Shown here: positions 23,350 through 34,349 of the stretch, in pieces
Layout of the letters: each line of letters opens with the position of its first letter
How positions within the stretch are numbered: the stretch's first letter is position 1
Translations under genes and position numbers: made by a program
Origin: Peromyscus leucopus
Lineage: Eukaryota > Chordata > Mammalia > Rodentia > Cricetidae
Direction of reading: 5' to 3'
Length of the DNA: 64,000 nucleotides
Assembly (NCBI RefSeq): GCF_004664715.2
Contig: NC_051082.1
Coordinates: forward strand, 8,810,498 to 8,874,497
Notes under the pieces: generated by a model
The model's input: only the letters and a program-made list of their open reading frames with translations
What the model was told of the DNA's origin: nothing
Database searches by the model: none

Positions 23350-24050
23350 TCCTGCTCTGTAGTTAGAATGTGGTGGTGGTAGTGGGGTGTGTGGTGAGAT
23401 CATCTGGGCCCTCTGAGGTGTAGTAGTTTTTCATTTTATAATTTTAGCCTTTTGTTGACAAAACAGCTTTGTGTGAGATTTGTACAGGCCTGTGTAACCA
23501 ACAAGGCTCCTGGACTCGAGAGGGGCCTTTGATTTAGACCGCTGTACTTTGTGACCTGGAACAAATTGTCTCCCGGTCTGTACACCTGTGATCCAGAATC
23601 AAAAATAACCCCACTGGCGTTCCAAGGCTATCCCAGACCAGGAATTGGGCTAAGCCAAGAGCTTCCACTCTTGCGTCCTCAATAAAGAGCGGTGACTTTA
23701 GTCCGTCCTCAGCATGTTTCCCACCTACGTGTGTGGGGACTTGGGGCTCCCGAGGTGCTAGGATTTACTTTCTGTCCTAAAGGAGCTTATTAATCGACTC
23801 CAGCCTCAAGGGGAGTGTTTCATTTACATCCCCCCACGAAACAGTTTAGCACCTGAAGCTGTCTGTCTGTCTCTTGGTTCTAAATCACTCCTGTCTGTTA
23901 GTTAAAAGAGCTGGGAGTCCATTTTTCACCACTTACTAACGCATTCATCCCACAGATCTAGGGCTCCCGGGGCCTCATGAATATCACAGTCCAAGGATGC
24001 TCATGTCCTTGTGGAACATGCATGCCATCTCCACACATTCTCCCACACGC
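23347..24050. other. KSR2: Intron without recognised content
   Basis: Apparently unique sequence. Nothing supported. Confidence 0.55.
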
Positions 24051-24054
24051 TAAA

Positions 24055-24400
24055 CTATGGGAAACCGGCCCCCACATTTACTTACCCCAGGGACTCTAGA
24101 GGAGAGAGGGATAAGAAGAGATTTAGATAGAAATAAAGAGGGGAGAGAAACAGATAGAAAGACAGGATAGCCTCAGGTGGGCCTGGACCCTTATCCACCG
24201 GCCCAGAACTTTAATCAAAAGGGCTTTTTATAACAATGCCAAGAGGCAAGGCAAAAGACCTCCCCCTTTGCTAGATACAGCCAAGTGTAGAGCCTTCCAA
24301 ACACCTGGTACCCAGGCCCATGGTCCAATCATCTTTTCATGCAGGCCTGCTGGGTAAAGCCACTAGGAAACCTTGGTGGGCTCCAACACTAAACCACCTC
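24055..24400. repeat. Possible ERV/LTR-derived segment
   Basis: A purine-rich stretch (GATAGAAATAAAGAGGGG) with AATAAA, a GGGCTTTTTATAACAATG box and a GGTGGGCTCCAACA end look LTR-like, and I have a vague recognition of it as a rodent repeat. Ends and class are not established. Confidence 0.35.
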
Positions 24401-25492
24401 TAGGTGACACACAACACCGAGCTCTGGGTGAAAGCTGTATGGTTTTCACGTGTTGTGTAGGGCCTCACAGTCAGAAGAAAATATACCATGGTTGGCACAC
24501 ATATCATTCATTAGAGACTTTTCCATCCTGGATCAGTTGTATCTGCACACGAAGAACCAAGGCTCCAGCTGTCTCCACTCAGAACCCACTGCACACTTCT
24601 TGGTCTCCGTATCATGTACCCGGAACTAGTATTGTCCCTGTTTCGTCTGTGGATGCTGAGACATGGAAAGGTTGGTTTGGAATTTACCAGGGACGTAAGC
24701 AGAGCCAACACTCAGGGCCACAGGATGGGCTTTTCTAGACTCCAGGCCCAGACCTGGGTCCTCCCAGGGGGGAGTCAAGTTAGCAGTCCTCGTCTCTGGA
24801 GGCGGTCACGTTGCTTCTGGTACCAGATTCTGCAGTAGCTTGTATGTGACCCCATCTCTGCCAACCACCATGCTTATTGTGGGGGTGGGGATGGGCGTGG
24901 GGGTGTAAGCTGTCTGACCTACCCACACTCCATGCACCGTACCCCAAAGAAACAAATGGGCCAATTAGAAACCTTGGCCTTTGGTGAGTGGACCCGAGTG
25001 GTCGACTCAGTTGTCAAGAGCATCAGTAAGTGAGGTTTAGGAAACATCTTTTGTATAATTATTCTTGCTAAACGTAGAGATTAATCCAAGCTTATGGTAA
25101 GCGGGGAAAGGCCTGCTCTCTGAAAGGGCAAAAGAGAAGAGAGAAAGGTGTCCACACCCCGATCTCCAAGCCTGTGCCTGATGTGGAGAAAGGGTTATGG
25201 CAGCTGGGGTCAAATCGCAGATTTTGAGGGGTGCAGATGACCCTGGATTAGTCTAAATTTGATCACATAAGGGCGGGCAAGAAGGCCAGCAGGAAGTGAT
25301 GTCAGAACAGCTGAGACAGGAGAGAATTGCTGGGGAGCCGAGGAGCACTTGGGTTGAACTCTCTGCCGACTACGCTTGCTGGGGAAGAGAAACCACCTGC
25401 CCAAAAGACTTGTTGGGACTCTCCAGGGAGTCCAAACCACACACCTTGTCCGTGGCTCTTTAAGACTTATTTTCCTGTTCCAGTCTGTAGAG

Positions 25493-25715
25493 CGGTGGTT
25501 CTGAACCTTCCTGACGCTGCCACCCTTTAATAGAATTCCTCTTGGTGGGGTGGGGTGGGGACCCCCCCCACCCCCCCCAACCGTAACATTATTTCGTCGA
25601 TACTTCATCACTGTGATTTTGTGATTGTTACAAATGGTAACGGAAACATCCATTGTGCAGGATAGCTGATAGGCAGCCCCCAAAGGAACTGCAACCCACA
25701 GGCTGAGAATCACTG
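25493..25715. mobile_element. Non-autonomous hAT-type DNA element (URR1-like), 223 bp
   Basis: The terminal inverted repeats read CGGTGGTTCTGAACC at one end and, reversed, CAGTGATTCTCAGCC at the other. Eight-base flanks CTGTAGAG and CTGTGAAG match at six of eight positions, as expected for a hAT target duplication that has aged. It contains GTGGGGTGGGGACCCCC and ATTTCGTCGATACTTCATC. It is paired with the copy at 44397. Confidence 0.7.
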
Positions 25716-26131
25716 CTGTGAAGGGAATCTGTCCGTGCTATTGGGAGTCATTATGTTTATTGTCGCTTGATAACAGTGCAAAGAAAATAGTCCAATGTGA
25801 AGGTCGATGCTGAAAAATTGTGTAAAGGATCTGTAAAAGCAGAGAGTATTTGGGATTATAGCTTCGTGGTGGTGGTGGTGGTGGTGATGTGTGTGTGAGT
25901 GTGTTTCACTGTGCCTCTGAGAGGACCTGGCCTGGTTTTAGGGAGTGTGAGATGTCAAGTGTTTGGGTCCCACATGTTCCTACTCCCTTATAATTCGGGG
26001 TGTCTGCTGAAGTGTGGACCCTCTAGGGGTGGACAGAGGATGACTACGCAGTGACAGTCGGGATGAGGCTTGGTGCCCACCCAGACAGCACTCGGGTGGC
26101 ACTCACGCTGGTGTTCTCTGTCTTTTGCAAG

Positions 26132-26173
26132 CTCCCCACTACTACAAATACAAGCAGCAGTTCATCTTCCCAG
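26132..26173 (+). CDS. KSR2: KSR2 42-nt exon carrying the FIFP ERK-docking motif
   Basis: The exon encodes PHYYKYKQQFIFP with a split Ala at the front and split Asp at the end. FIFP is an FxFP (DEF) motif, the site through which ERK docks on KSR in CA4. The acceptor is cttttgcaag|CT and the donor CCAG|gtgagt. The exon is symmetric, phase 1 to phase 1, and exactly 14 codons, so skipping it would remove the docking motif without a frameshift. APHYYKYK differs by Ser to Pro from the ASHYYKYK I remember for human and mouse; that comparison is from memory. Confidence 0.95.
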
Positions 26174-26695
26174 GTGAGTGTCCTGGGAACTGGCCCTCTG
26201 AGCAGCAGGGATTGCTGGGGCTGGTGGAGAGAGGTCAAGAGCAGAGGGGAGACTAGTGGGGTCTCCACACTCCAGGATAACATCTGGACAAGGAAGAGGA
26301 GAAGGTAAGGGTGGGAGATGCTAAGGGCACCAAGGGACCCAAGGATATACCCAAGCATGGCAGAGGCCCAGAGGGTCAGCAGGCCAAAGGGACCTGAGCT
26401 GGACAGATGTGAACTGAGTGGTCCCCTTGACCCAAAGGGGAACCAGGGGTGAGGAGGATTCAGGGATGGTCAGTGGATGCTTAGGCATCCTGTCCAGCCC
26501 CCTTGGTAGTGATGATGTGTATGCAGGATCCCTAGAATGCTGGTCCATCTCAGTGGGCAAGGCAGGGGGGAAAGGAAGCTGGAGAACATTGGAATCCATA
26601 ACATGGGGGAGGGTTGCTGGCTGCTGTGTCTGTTGCGGGGGTGAGGGTCATGGGTTCTAGGTTTGAACACTGAGTATCCGCCCTCTGCCTCTCAG

Positions 26696-26768
26696 ATGTG
26701 GTGCCTGTACCGGAGACGCCCACCCGGGCACCTCAAGTCATCCTGCATCCTGTCACATCGAATACAAT
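26696..26768 (+). CDS. KSR2: KSR2 exon: Pro-rich linker after ERK docking site
   Basis: This 73-nt exon completes the Asp split from the previous exon and encodes VVPVPETPTRAPQVILHPVTSNT, then AT of a split Ile codon (phase 1 to phase 2). The acceptor is gcctctcag|AT and the donor AAT|gtaagt. It lies only 522 bases after the 42-nt FIFP exon, the shortest intron in the window. The linker between CA4 and the kinase domain has no fold that I can recognise; ETPT is a possible Thr-Pro phosphorylation site. Confidence 0.95.
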
Positions 26769-27120
26769 GTAAGTGACTTCATCCCCCTACCCCAGGCTTG
26801 GGTACCTTCAGCCTTCCTGGTTTCTCTGCTGTCACTTTGTCTCAACCCAGGAGGAGATGAGTAGGGGACAGAAAGATACAGGACATGGCTCAATAGAGAG
26901 AGGGGGGCTGGCACCCCAAGCTGAGAGAGAAGTGATAGGAGGCAGTGTCGGTCTCCACAAGCCAGCTCTCCCCGAGGCTCTGGTCCTCCGTAGCAACTAC
27001 AGTTTCTAGAGGTCACACCGTTTTCTCACAGGGCTCTCCTCATGATTCCAGACAGCTGTCCCAGGCAACAGCTGGACTTTCGTTTATACCATGGTCTCCC
27101 TTTTTTTAAAAATGTCTTTT

Positions 27121-27310
27121 GGGGCTGGAGAGATGGCTCAGAGGTTAAGAACACTGGATGTTGTTCTTCCAGAGGTCCTGGGTTCAATTCCTAGCACAGC
27201 TCACAACCATCCGTAATGAGATCTGGCTCCCTCTTTCTGGCCTGCAGGGATACATGCAAACAGAACACTGTATACATAATAAATAAATAAATCTTCAAAA
27301 AAAAAAAAAG
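27121..27310 (+). repeat. B2 SINE
   Basis: GGGGCTGGAGAGATGGCTCA start, GGTTCAATTCCTAGCAC B box, GGCCTGCAGGGATACATGC, and a TAATAAATAAATAAATC / A-rich tail. Well preserved. Confidence 0.93.
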
Positions 27311-27317
27311 GTATCCT

Positions 27318-27500
27318 TTAAGCCAAGCCTGGTGGCACCTGCCTGTCATCCCAGATGCTTAGGAGGTCAGAGCAAAAGAATTACAAGTTCAAAGCCAGCT
27401 GGGGCAACCCCAGAAGGCCAGGTCTCAAAATCTAAACATCTAAAAAGGGCTGCGGATGTACTTTGGTTGTGAGGCTCTAGGTTAAATCCCTAGTCCTGAG
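27318..27500 (+). repeat. B1-like plus ID-like composite
   Basis: AAGCCTGGTGGCACCTGCCT ... CAAGTTCAAAGCCAGCTGGG, then AAAAAGGGCTGCGGATGTAC ... TAGGTTAAATCCCTAGTCC. Confidence 0.7.
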
Positions 27501-27589
27501 GAGAAAGGGGGAGGGGAGGACAGGATGAAAGAAAGGGAAACAAAAGATAAAGGAAAGACAGTGTTTACCTGGAATCAACAAACTCTAGC

Positions 27590-27740
27590 CTGTCAGACGA
27601 ATCCCATCTGTCACTTGTCTTTATAAGTAAAGTTTTATTGAAACACTGCCATGCTCGTGTGTGTACCGGGCCACGACTGGCTGACTCCTCAGTACAGCAG
27701 GAGGGTTGAGAGGTGATAAAGAAGCCTATGGCTCCCCAAA
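27590..27740 (+). repeat. Ancient mammalian repeat with AAGTTTTATTG motif
   Basis: TAAGTAAAGTTTTATTGAAA followed by CACTGCCATGC and CCGGGCC belongs to an old mammalian element also seen reversed at about 33820-34030. I recognise the motif but not the name with certainty; a poly-A run follows at 27744-27770. Confidence 0.55.
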
Positions 27741-27770
27741 GCCAAAAAAAAAAAAAAAAAAAAAAAAAAA

Positions 27771-28090
27771 TCCTGACTCTCTGGGCCCTTGCGGAAAGAG
27801 CCTGCTAGCCTCTTGTTTATACCACCGCGAAATGAACAGAAGCTGATTTGGGAGAATTTAGACTGTTCTGTGAATAAGGGAAGAGAAATTCGCCCCTTGG
27901 AATTTCATGCTGCTAGAACATTCTAGCAGGCTTTCTCATCCTGTTCCTGTATTGTGATTCATGACAGAGGCGGTTACAATCCGTGCAGTCCTGTTTTATC
28001 TTTAATACGGTGTCGCTGATTTTTCCCATGCGATTCTGGGTTCTTCATAGGCCGTGTCTTACTGACTATAGAATGTCATACTGATGTGGG
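27771..28090. promoter_or_regulatory. Repeat-poor block, candidate conserved non-coding element
   Basis: About 310 bases without repeats, A+T-rich with TTGTTTATA, a GAACATTC-centred palindrome at 27910-27929 and TTTATCTTTAATACGGTG. It may be regulatory; this cannot be told from one sequence. Confidence 0.3.
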
Positions 28091-29385
28091 GTTCAGATCT
28101 CCTCCCCCCATGCCCCCCCGCAGTAAACAACATGGCCACAACTGTCTTGGTGTACGCATCCCCTGGATGGCCCACTGCTTAGACAAGCAGAGAAGTCGCC
28201 CTCCTTCCCTTTGGCGCCTGTGCCCCAAGTCTGGGCCACGCTGGGATGTGACGGGTTTCACAGCTCTCATTTCTGCCCGCGTGCCTTTTCTTCTTGCCTC
28301 CCTAATGGCTCCATCCCACTTGACCCGCATCAGGACTCGGTGAAGCGCCGGACGTGGTGCATCTCTAAAATCAAAGGAGCAGTGTCTTGCCGGCGGGTGC
28401 TTTGCTGACCTAGATCTCTGGGTCAGTTCTCCGCGGCTCACAAACCAGCTCCACGCTTTGTACAAGATGAACTCCGAGTTATTAATGATAGCTAGAGCTG
28501 CTGTGTCGGGGGCAGGGAGCTGCTTGTGATCTGTGTAAATGTGTGAGGAGTAATGGAAGGCTGCAGCTGGAAGTCACTGAACAGCCCCCGGCTGCTGGGG
28601 GCCCACCTTGAAGCAGAAAGGAACGGGCTGCCCTGGGGGACTGGCAAGGAGAGGGAAGCCTGTGTTGTCCTGAGTTCCTCGATGTCCCCACTTCCTACGG
28701 CAACACTGTAAATAATTGATTGACACACGTCACACACAGTGACCCTCCCTCTCCTCTTCAGCTCTTGCATGGCGGTAGATGGACTCAGTCTGCAGGGCCC
28801 TTAGCTCCCTGGGATCTGAGGGGTGGGAGAGGGAAACTCCTCCCACAATAGGGTGGGTAGGGGAGTTGCTAAACTTCCATCGGAGAAATAGAAAGAGGAT
28901 GGTTTTCCTGGTGGTGGCTTTGCCCTACCTCTTCTGAGTTTTGTGTGCAGTCTGGTAGCCAAGCTGCTCTGCTCCCACTGCGTTCCATGAACACACATCC
29001 CTGAGTGTCGAAAGCTTCCTCCAAACACCCCTGTGGACGTTGACTGTGCCCCACATCCCCATCACAGAACTATGCATTTGATAGTGCCCTCACATTCTTA
29101 ATACACAGCCAACTATACCATCAACACACAGCACATCCCTAACACCCTTAGTGTGTCCACACAACTCAGACAAGCCCTGACACACATCCCGTTGACCCTT
29201 GCATTGCTCACACATAGACCCCATTTCTCCCTAGCACCCATGCTTAGAATACAACCGCAGCTTTTGAGTTCAGTACACGTGACACACACTCACACACACA
29301 CACTCACACCTGTTTATTTCCACCCAGCAAAGTTCTTGTTTACGTATCTTGAGTCCATGAGATTGGCCAAGTTCAACTCCAACGC
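28091..29385. other. KSR2: Intron without recognised content
   Basis: Unique sequence with a modest rise in CpG at 28180-28440. Nothing else supported. Confidence 0.55.
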
Positions 29386-29386
29386 C

Positions 29387-29775
29387 ATTGTATTAGTCAC
29401 CGCTCTGTTGCCGTGAAGAGACACCATGGCCAAGGCCATGTCTTATAAAAGGAAAGCATTGAATCGGGGGCTTCCTTACAGTTTCCGAGGGTCAGTTGGT
29501 TATCATCAGGGCGGGAAGCATGGCAGGCATGATGCTGGAGAAGTCCCTGAGAACTACATTCTGATCCATGGGGGTAGAGGACGGGCAGACAGACAGACAG
29601 AGAGACTGGGCTCAGTCATATGGGCCTCTGAGACCTCAAAGCCCACCCTAAGGGACACACTTCCTCCAACAAGACCATACCTCCTAATCCTTTCAAATAG
29701 TGCCACAATCTAGCAATTAAGCATTCTAATATATGAGCCTTGTGGGGGTCACTCTTATTTAGACCATGACAACCA
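29387..29775 (+). repeat. Rodent interspersed repeat, family B
   Basis: GTTGCCGTGAAGAGACACCA, GGGAAGCATGGCAGGCATGA and CTTCCTCCAACAAGACCATA are recognisable parts of a common rodent repeat. Related, more diverged copies are at about 54055-54410 and 63695-64000. Confidence 0.7.
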
Positions 29776-30154
29776 GGGACTTCCAAACATGGCCAGTGAG
29801 TCTCCTCTTCTGGGAATTCCCACAACCCTCCATTTATTCAGTTCACTGGTAGCTGCTGCCCCTCTGCACCTGTCTACGGTTAGTTATTTCAGCAGTAAAA
29901 AGATGTCCCTTTATGTCAAGAGCCATCCTGCCTCCAACTCCAGAGCCTCTTCTTAAAGACATGCCTGGATGGATGGATGCAAAATGAATGAATGAATGAA
30001 GAATAAAATAAATGGACAGACAGATGCATTGATATTAAAATCCTTGTAGGGGGGCGGGGCATCCTTGTAGGATGGCTCCACAGCTAAGAACACCTGTCAA
30101 GTTCTTGCAGGGGACTTGAGTTTGTTCTCAGCACCAGTGTCCGGTAGTGTGCTA

Positions 30155-30565
30155 ATCTTATTTCTGTTGCTGTGATGAACACCATGACTAAAATCAATTT
30201 GTGGAAGAAGGAGCTCACATCAGCTTACAGCTCTCAGGTCACACGCGGTCACAGAGGGACGTTAGAGCAGGAACTCAAGGCAGGAACCTGAAGGCAGGAG
30301 CTGATGCAGAAGCCATGGAGGGGTGCTGCTGACTGCCTTATTCCCCATGGTTTGCTCTGTTTTATTTCTTACACACCTCAGGATCATCTGCCTAGGGGAT
30401 GGCACCACCCACAGTGGGCTGAGCCCTCCCGTGTCAATCATTAATCAAGATAGGGCCCCAGAGACTTGCCAGTGGGCCAGTCTGATGGAGGCATTTTCTC
30501 ATCAGTTGAGGTTCCTCTTCCCAGATAACTCTAGCTTGTGTCAAGTTTTTTAAAAAACACTAACC
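30155..30565 (-). repeat. Rodent interspersed repeat, family A
   Basis: Reversed reading: a GTGTCAAG end, CCCACAGTGGGCTGAGCCCTCC and TTCTGTTGCTGTGATGAACACC, corresponding to the copy at 22437. Confidence 0.7.
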
Positions 30566-30803
30566 ATCCCCATTGGCTCATAACCCCATGTGACTCCAAA
30601 TCCAGAAGGTCAGCTGCCCTCTAACTATGAAAGGTACCACAAGCATGTGTACACACCCACACACAGATACATAATTAAAATTAAAACTGAATCTTTCCTC
30701 CTAGGAGATTCTGAACATGAAGTTTAGAAATGTGATGTATTCTTTCACAGCGCACAGGAGTTGTTCACCTGTGACATTTTCGCCCACTTAAAAAGAGGCT
30801 GCT

Positions 30804-30960
30804 AGCCGGGTGGTGGTGGCGCACGCCTTTAATCCCAGCACTCGGGAGGCAGAGCCAGGCGGATCTCCGTGAGTTCGAGGCCAGCCTGGGCTACCAAGTG
30901 AGTCCCAGGAAAGGCGCAAAGCTACACAGAGAAACCCTGTCTCGAAAAAACCAAAAAAAA
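30804..30960 (+). repeat. Young B1 SINE with perfect 14-bp target duplication
   Basis: A full B1 (AGCCGGGTGGTGGTGGCGCA ... AAAGGCGCAAAGCTACACAG) ends in an A tail. AAAAAGAGGCTGCT flanks it at 30790-30803 and again at 30961-30974 without mismatch. The GGCGCAAAGCTACACAGAG segment is a variant that I associate with cricetids. Confidence 0.95.
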
Positions 30961-31239
30961 AAAAAGAGGCTGCTTTACTAGTTGAAGCCAGAAAGCAATA
31001 AAGAAAAGCAACCCATGAGCAAACCAGGAGAATTTCTTTTAAAATAATGGTCTTGTGAGCTCTTTCTGTACTCAGCTCTGAGTTGTTTCAGATCCAAGTG
31101 TTTAAACCACACGGGAGATAAAGGTTACGTGGCCACAACTTACCAATTTGGACTCCTGAGCGTGGCTCACCTTAAATCCAGAGTTGTAAGATCACGGGTG
31201 ATTTCTTTTTTTTTTTTTTTCCCCCTCTCTGATTTACAG

Positions 31240-31288
31240 CTTGGAAGGAAATCCATTACTTCAGATTGAAGTGGAACCGACCTCAGAG
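31240..31288 (+). CDS. KSR2: KSR2 exon: short acidic linker
   Basis: This 49-nt exon finishes the split Ile and encodes LEGNPLLQIEVEPTSE, ending phase 0 (GAG|gtgaga). The acceptor has a very strong pyrimidine tract (a long T run, then ccccctctctgatttacag). The region between CA4 and the kinase domain of KSR2 is where calcineurin binding was reported for this paralogue and not KSR1; I cannot place the exact binding residues from sequence alone. Confidence 0.94.
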
Positions 31289-32075
31289 GTGAGACTTGGA
31301 GATCGGCAAGGTGGCTTTGGCTCGAGGTTGGCAAAGCTGCCCGATGTCGTCGATGACGCAGAGGGATGGGGGCAGGGGAGGTGGGGTACAGGGGCTGTTT
31401 GATGGATGTTCTCACTCTAGGACAATTAAGGAGCTGTAGCTCCTCCAGGCGCTGAGCCTAATGGGCCGTTCAGCTGTGTTCATCCTGGCAGAGACAGTTG
31501 GAAGGAAATTGGCCTGTGATTTGCATTTTTAGGTAAAAAATTAGCTCAGGGCTGGGGGAGACGGGAAGGGGGATGTGCCCCACTGCCTTTGAAATAACAA
31601 TACAGTAGCGTTGGGAGCACCAGGATGCTAGCCTGACAGCATGGTGAGGAAGTTCTGGGCTTCCTTCCACCTGTACTAAGGGAGTAAAGAAATGTCCTGG
31701 GGAATGACCATTGGGTCTGCCATCTCGGCCCTACTGTGTGCCCTGAGCTAAAGGGTCTAGAAGCAGGGCTCTGGAAAAGAGGCCCACATTCCATTCTGAG
31801 ACGGGAGCAGCCACCTAGAACTGACCAGTGTCATGGACAGCCAGCTCATAGACTTAAGGTCCAGTGAAGAGGTCCCTTTATTAGGTCTTCTTACCGAGGT
31901 CTCTGGGGCTTCTCACAGGGTCTGGCATCTGCTCTTCCCCCACATGTTATAATAGAGTCCACTAGGCAAGATGCCCCTGAGCCTAGATATCCCCAACCCT
32001 ACGCATTCTCCCTTGATCGATCACAACTAACCCCAAGAGTCATATGATTAAAACGCAGGTCTCACTGCAGACCTG
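31289..32075. other. KSR2: Start of the intron before the pseudokinase exon
   Basis: The canonical donor gtgaga is at 31289. The sequence is unique, with one run of CpGs at 31330-31360. Nothing else recognised. Confidence 0.6.
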
Positions 32076-32079
32076 CTGA

Positions 32080-32262
32080 TGTTTTAAAAATTATTAATTT
32101 TTATTTTACGTGCACTGGTCTTTTGCCATGGGTCTCGGGTCCCCTAGAACTGGAGTCACAGACAGTTGTGAGCTGCCATGTGGATGCGGGGAATTGAACC
32201 TGGGTCCTCTGGAAGAGCAATCAGTGTCCGTCACCACTGAGCCATCTTTCCAGGCCCAGCCT
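32080..32262 (-). repeat. B2-type SINE
   Basis: Reversed: GGAGTCACAGACAGTTGTGA, ATTGAACCTGGGTCCTCTGG and CACTGAGCCATCTTTCCAGG at the tRNA-like head. Confidence 0.9.
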
Positions 32263-32389
32263 ATCGATGTTTTAACTCAATAGATCCAGATGGGGCCTGA
32301 GAATCTGCATTTTCTCTGGCATCCCAAGCAGATGTTTGATGTAGGCAGCCAGGCAATGGCAGGAACTTCAGAACTCATCAACTCGCTTA

Positions 32390-32530
32390 AAATTTCACCA
32401 CCCCCTGGGGAAAATTCTTATCTTACTGCCACTTTATAGGGAGATAAGGAAAACTCAGAGAGGTGGGCCAGTTTCCCCAAGGTCACACAGGCCAGAGGCC
32501 AGCTCACTGGGTCTAAGTGTTCAGCACAGG
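32390..32530 (+). repeat. MIR
   Basis: CACTTTATAGGGAGATAAGG ... CCCAAGGTCACACAGGCC is a MIR 3' core. Confidence 0.7.
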
Positions 32531-33196
32531 GTCTCAACTGTCTGCTTCGATGATGTCTCCCAGCCACCTGGTCTTACATGAGCTACAGAGCTTGGAACGA
32601 TGGCCCTTGGCCAATCTCTGAATCAATTCTGAATTCCCTGGAGGAGGCTGACAGACGGCCCATGCTGACAGTTGTCCTGTGTCACACAAAGATACATAGT
32701 ACATCCATCTTTTAGCCTGCTGTTCCTCTCAACACACATACCGTCCAGCAAGTCAAAACCAGTAGAGCGAACAGGAGTGACACTGGATAGCAGGGATCCA
32801 GCAACCTGAATCTAAACTGTCTCCCTCCGCTTGGCTGTGACCCAGTGTGAGGACCTCCCAGGGTGACCAACATCCCAGGTTGCCCAGGATTGACAGGTAT
32901 CCTGGGATGTGTCACTTTTCAGCGTGAAAACTTCAAAGTCCAGCCAAACTAGAACAGTTGGGCCCCTCTGCATTTCTCCTCTCTTAGCACAGGGCGGTGG
33001 GGGCCACCTTGACTCCTCTTTAAGTCATTCCTTGTGGTTTGACTCCGATTCAAAGGCACCTGGGAACCAACTCTGTCTACCTATGGAAATACGGGGTATG
33101 TCCTGAACCTCCACAGCACACATGGTACCAACAGGCCCCGAGGGAGGGTGGAGCTGGGGTGGCCATGGCTTTGACCTCTCTCCCCTCTGGCCACAG

Positions 33197-33564
33197 AATG
33201 AAGAAGGCCACGATGAAGCGGAGGAGTCCGAGGATGACTTTGAGGAGATGAACCTATCCCTCCTCTCGGCCCGGAGCTTCCCACGCAAGGCCAGCCAGAC
33301 CAGCATCTTCCTTCAGGAATGGGACATCCCCTTTGAGCAGCTAGAGATTGGCGAGCTCATCGGGAAGGGTCGCTTCGGGCAGGTCTACCACGGACGCTGG
33401 CACGGGGAGGTGGCCATCCGGTTGATTGACATCGAGAGGGACAATGAGGACCAGCTCAAGGCCTTCAAGCGGGAGGTGATGGCCTACAGGCAGACCAGAC
33501 ATGAGAACGTGGTGCTCTTCATGGGAGCCTGCATGAGCCCGCCCCACCTGGCCATCATCACCAG
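33197..33564 (+). CDS. KSR2: KSR2 exon: acidic linker, pseudokinase N-lobe start (G-loop, VAIR)
   Basis: This 368-nt exon encodes 122 codons plus two bases. It opens with an acidic run ([19 protein letters not shown]), then a Ser-rich stretch with RKASQTS, then the start of the kinase fold: [20 protein letters not shown] with glycine loop GKGRFGQV at about residues 55-62, and [11 protein letters not shown] at about 70-80. The Arg in VAIR sits where active kinases have the ATP-binding Lys of VAIK, a hallmark of mammalian KSR proteins and the reason they are called pseudokinases. The helix C region ([18 protein letters not shown]) and the hinge-side [12 protein letters not shown] follow. The acceptor is ggccacag|AAT and the donor ACCAG|gtcagt. 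The next exon should begin with the rest of Ser in IITS, but it is not in this window. Confidence 0.97.
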
Positions 33565-33789
33565 GTCAGTTGCTTCGGCTCCCATGGGGGCTCTCCAGGG
33601 CTTCGTTCAGGCTAATAGTGTCTTCAGGTCTTCCATCCATGTGGTTCACTCACAATCTTTTAAGCCCCTAGCAAATGTTTTCGGGGCTTTAGCAGTGTGT
33701 GGGAAAAGTACTCCATTGGGAGCCAGAAAAGCCATGTCTGACCTCTACCCTGCATAGGTGGGACTCCGACTCTTGTCTCTGATTATGTA

Positions 33790-34030
33790 AAGTGAGTGGA
33801 TTGCTTTAGACATAGGTCAGCCAACTGAGGTCAAGGCCCAGTGGGATCTGTGAACCAGCCTCACAGGCGGAACAGTTCCTGTCTTAGCAAGTTGGTTCTG
33901 CCACTGTCACACAAAAAAAGCAGCCATAGATGATATGTGAATGGATTTGCATGGCAGCGTTGCGATAAAACTTTATTTGTAAACCCAAGTGGTGGGCCAG
34001 ATCTGCCCCATAGTTTGATCTGAGATGCTA
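33790..34030 (-). repeat. Ancient mammalian repeat, same kind as 27590
   Basis: GATAAAACTTTATTTGTAAA is the reversed AAGTTTTATTG motif, with GGCCAGATCTGCCCC after it and GTCAGCCAACTGAGGTC before. Confidence 0.55.
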
Positions 34031-34252
34031 ATGGCTATGATTGTGGCTCTCACTGGTTCACAGAATGTTTATGGAGCTGTTACCACCTTTGTCCTGAATG
34101 TCCAGCATGCATGGGCTGCAGGGGTTTGGGGGCAGGGTGGGGGCAGGGTCATTAATAGAGATCAACTTTAAGAAAATGGTAGGTGACACCGATGTAAAAC
34201 CTTGGCCTTCACATTCATGTAAACTCATATCCGTGAGCACCCACAAACATAG

Positions 34253-34253
<1 letters not shown>

Positions 34254-34313
<60 letters not shown>

Positions 34314-34348
34314 CATATATATACACACACACACACATACACACACAT
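34254..34348 (+). repeat. AT tract running into AC tract
   Basis: Pure AT for about 40 bases, then ACATAT interruptions, then CACACA to 34348. Confidence 0.95.
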
Positions 34349-34349
34349 A

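Noticed and set aside
33122..33196. Met at 33122 as a start for a short KSR2 product
   Set aside because: The bases 33122-33196 are intron with a normal acceptor at 33196, and the frame upstream bears no resemblance to KSR2.
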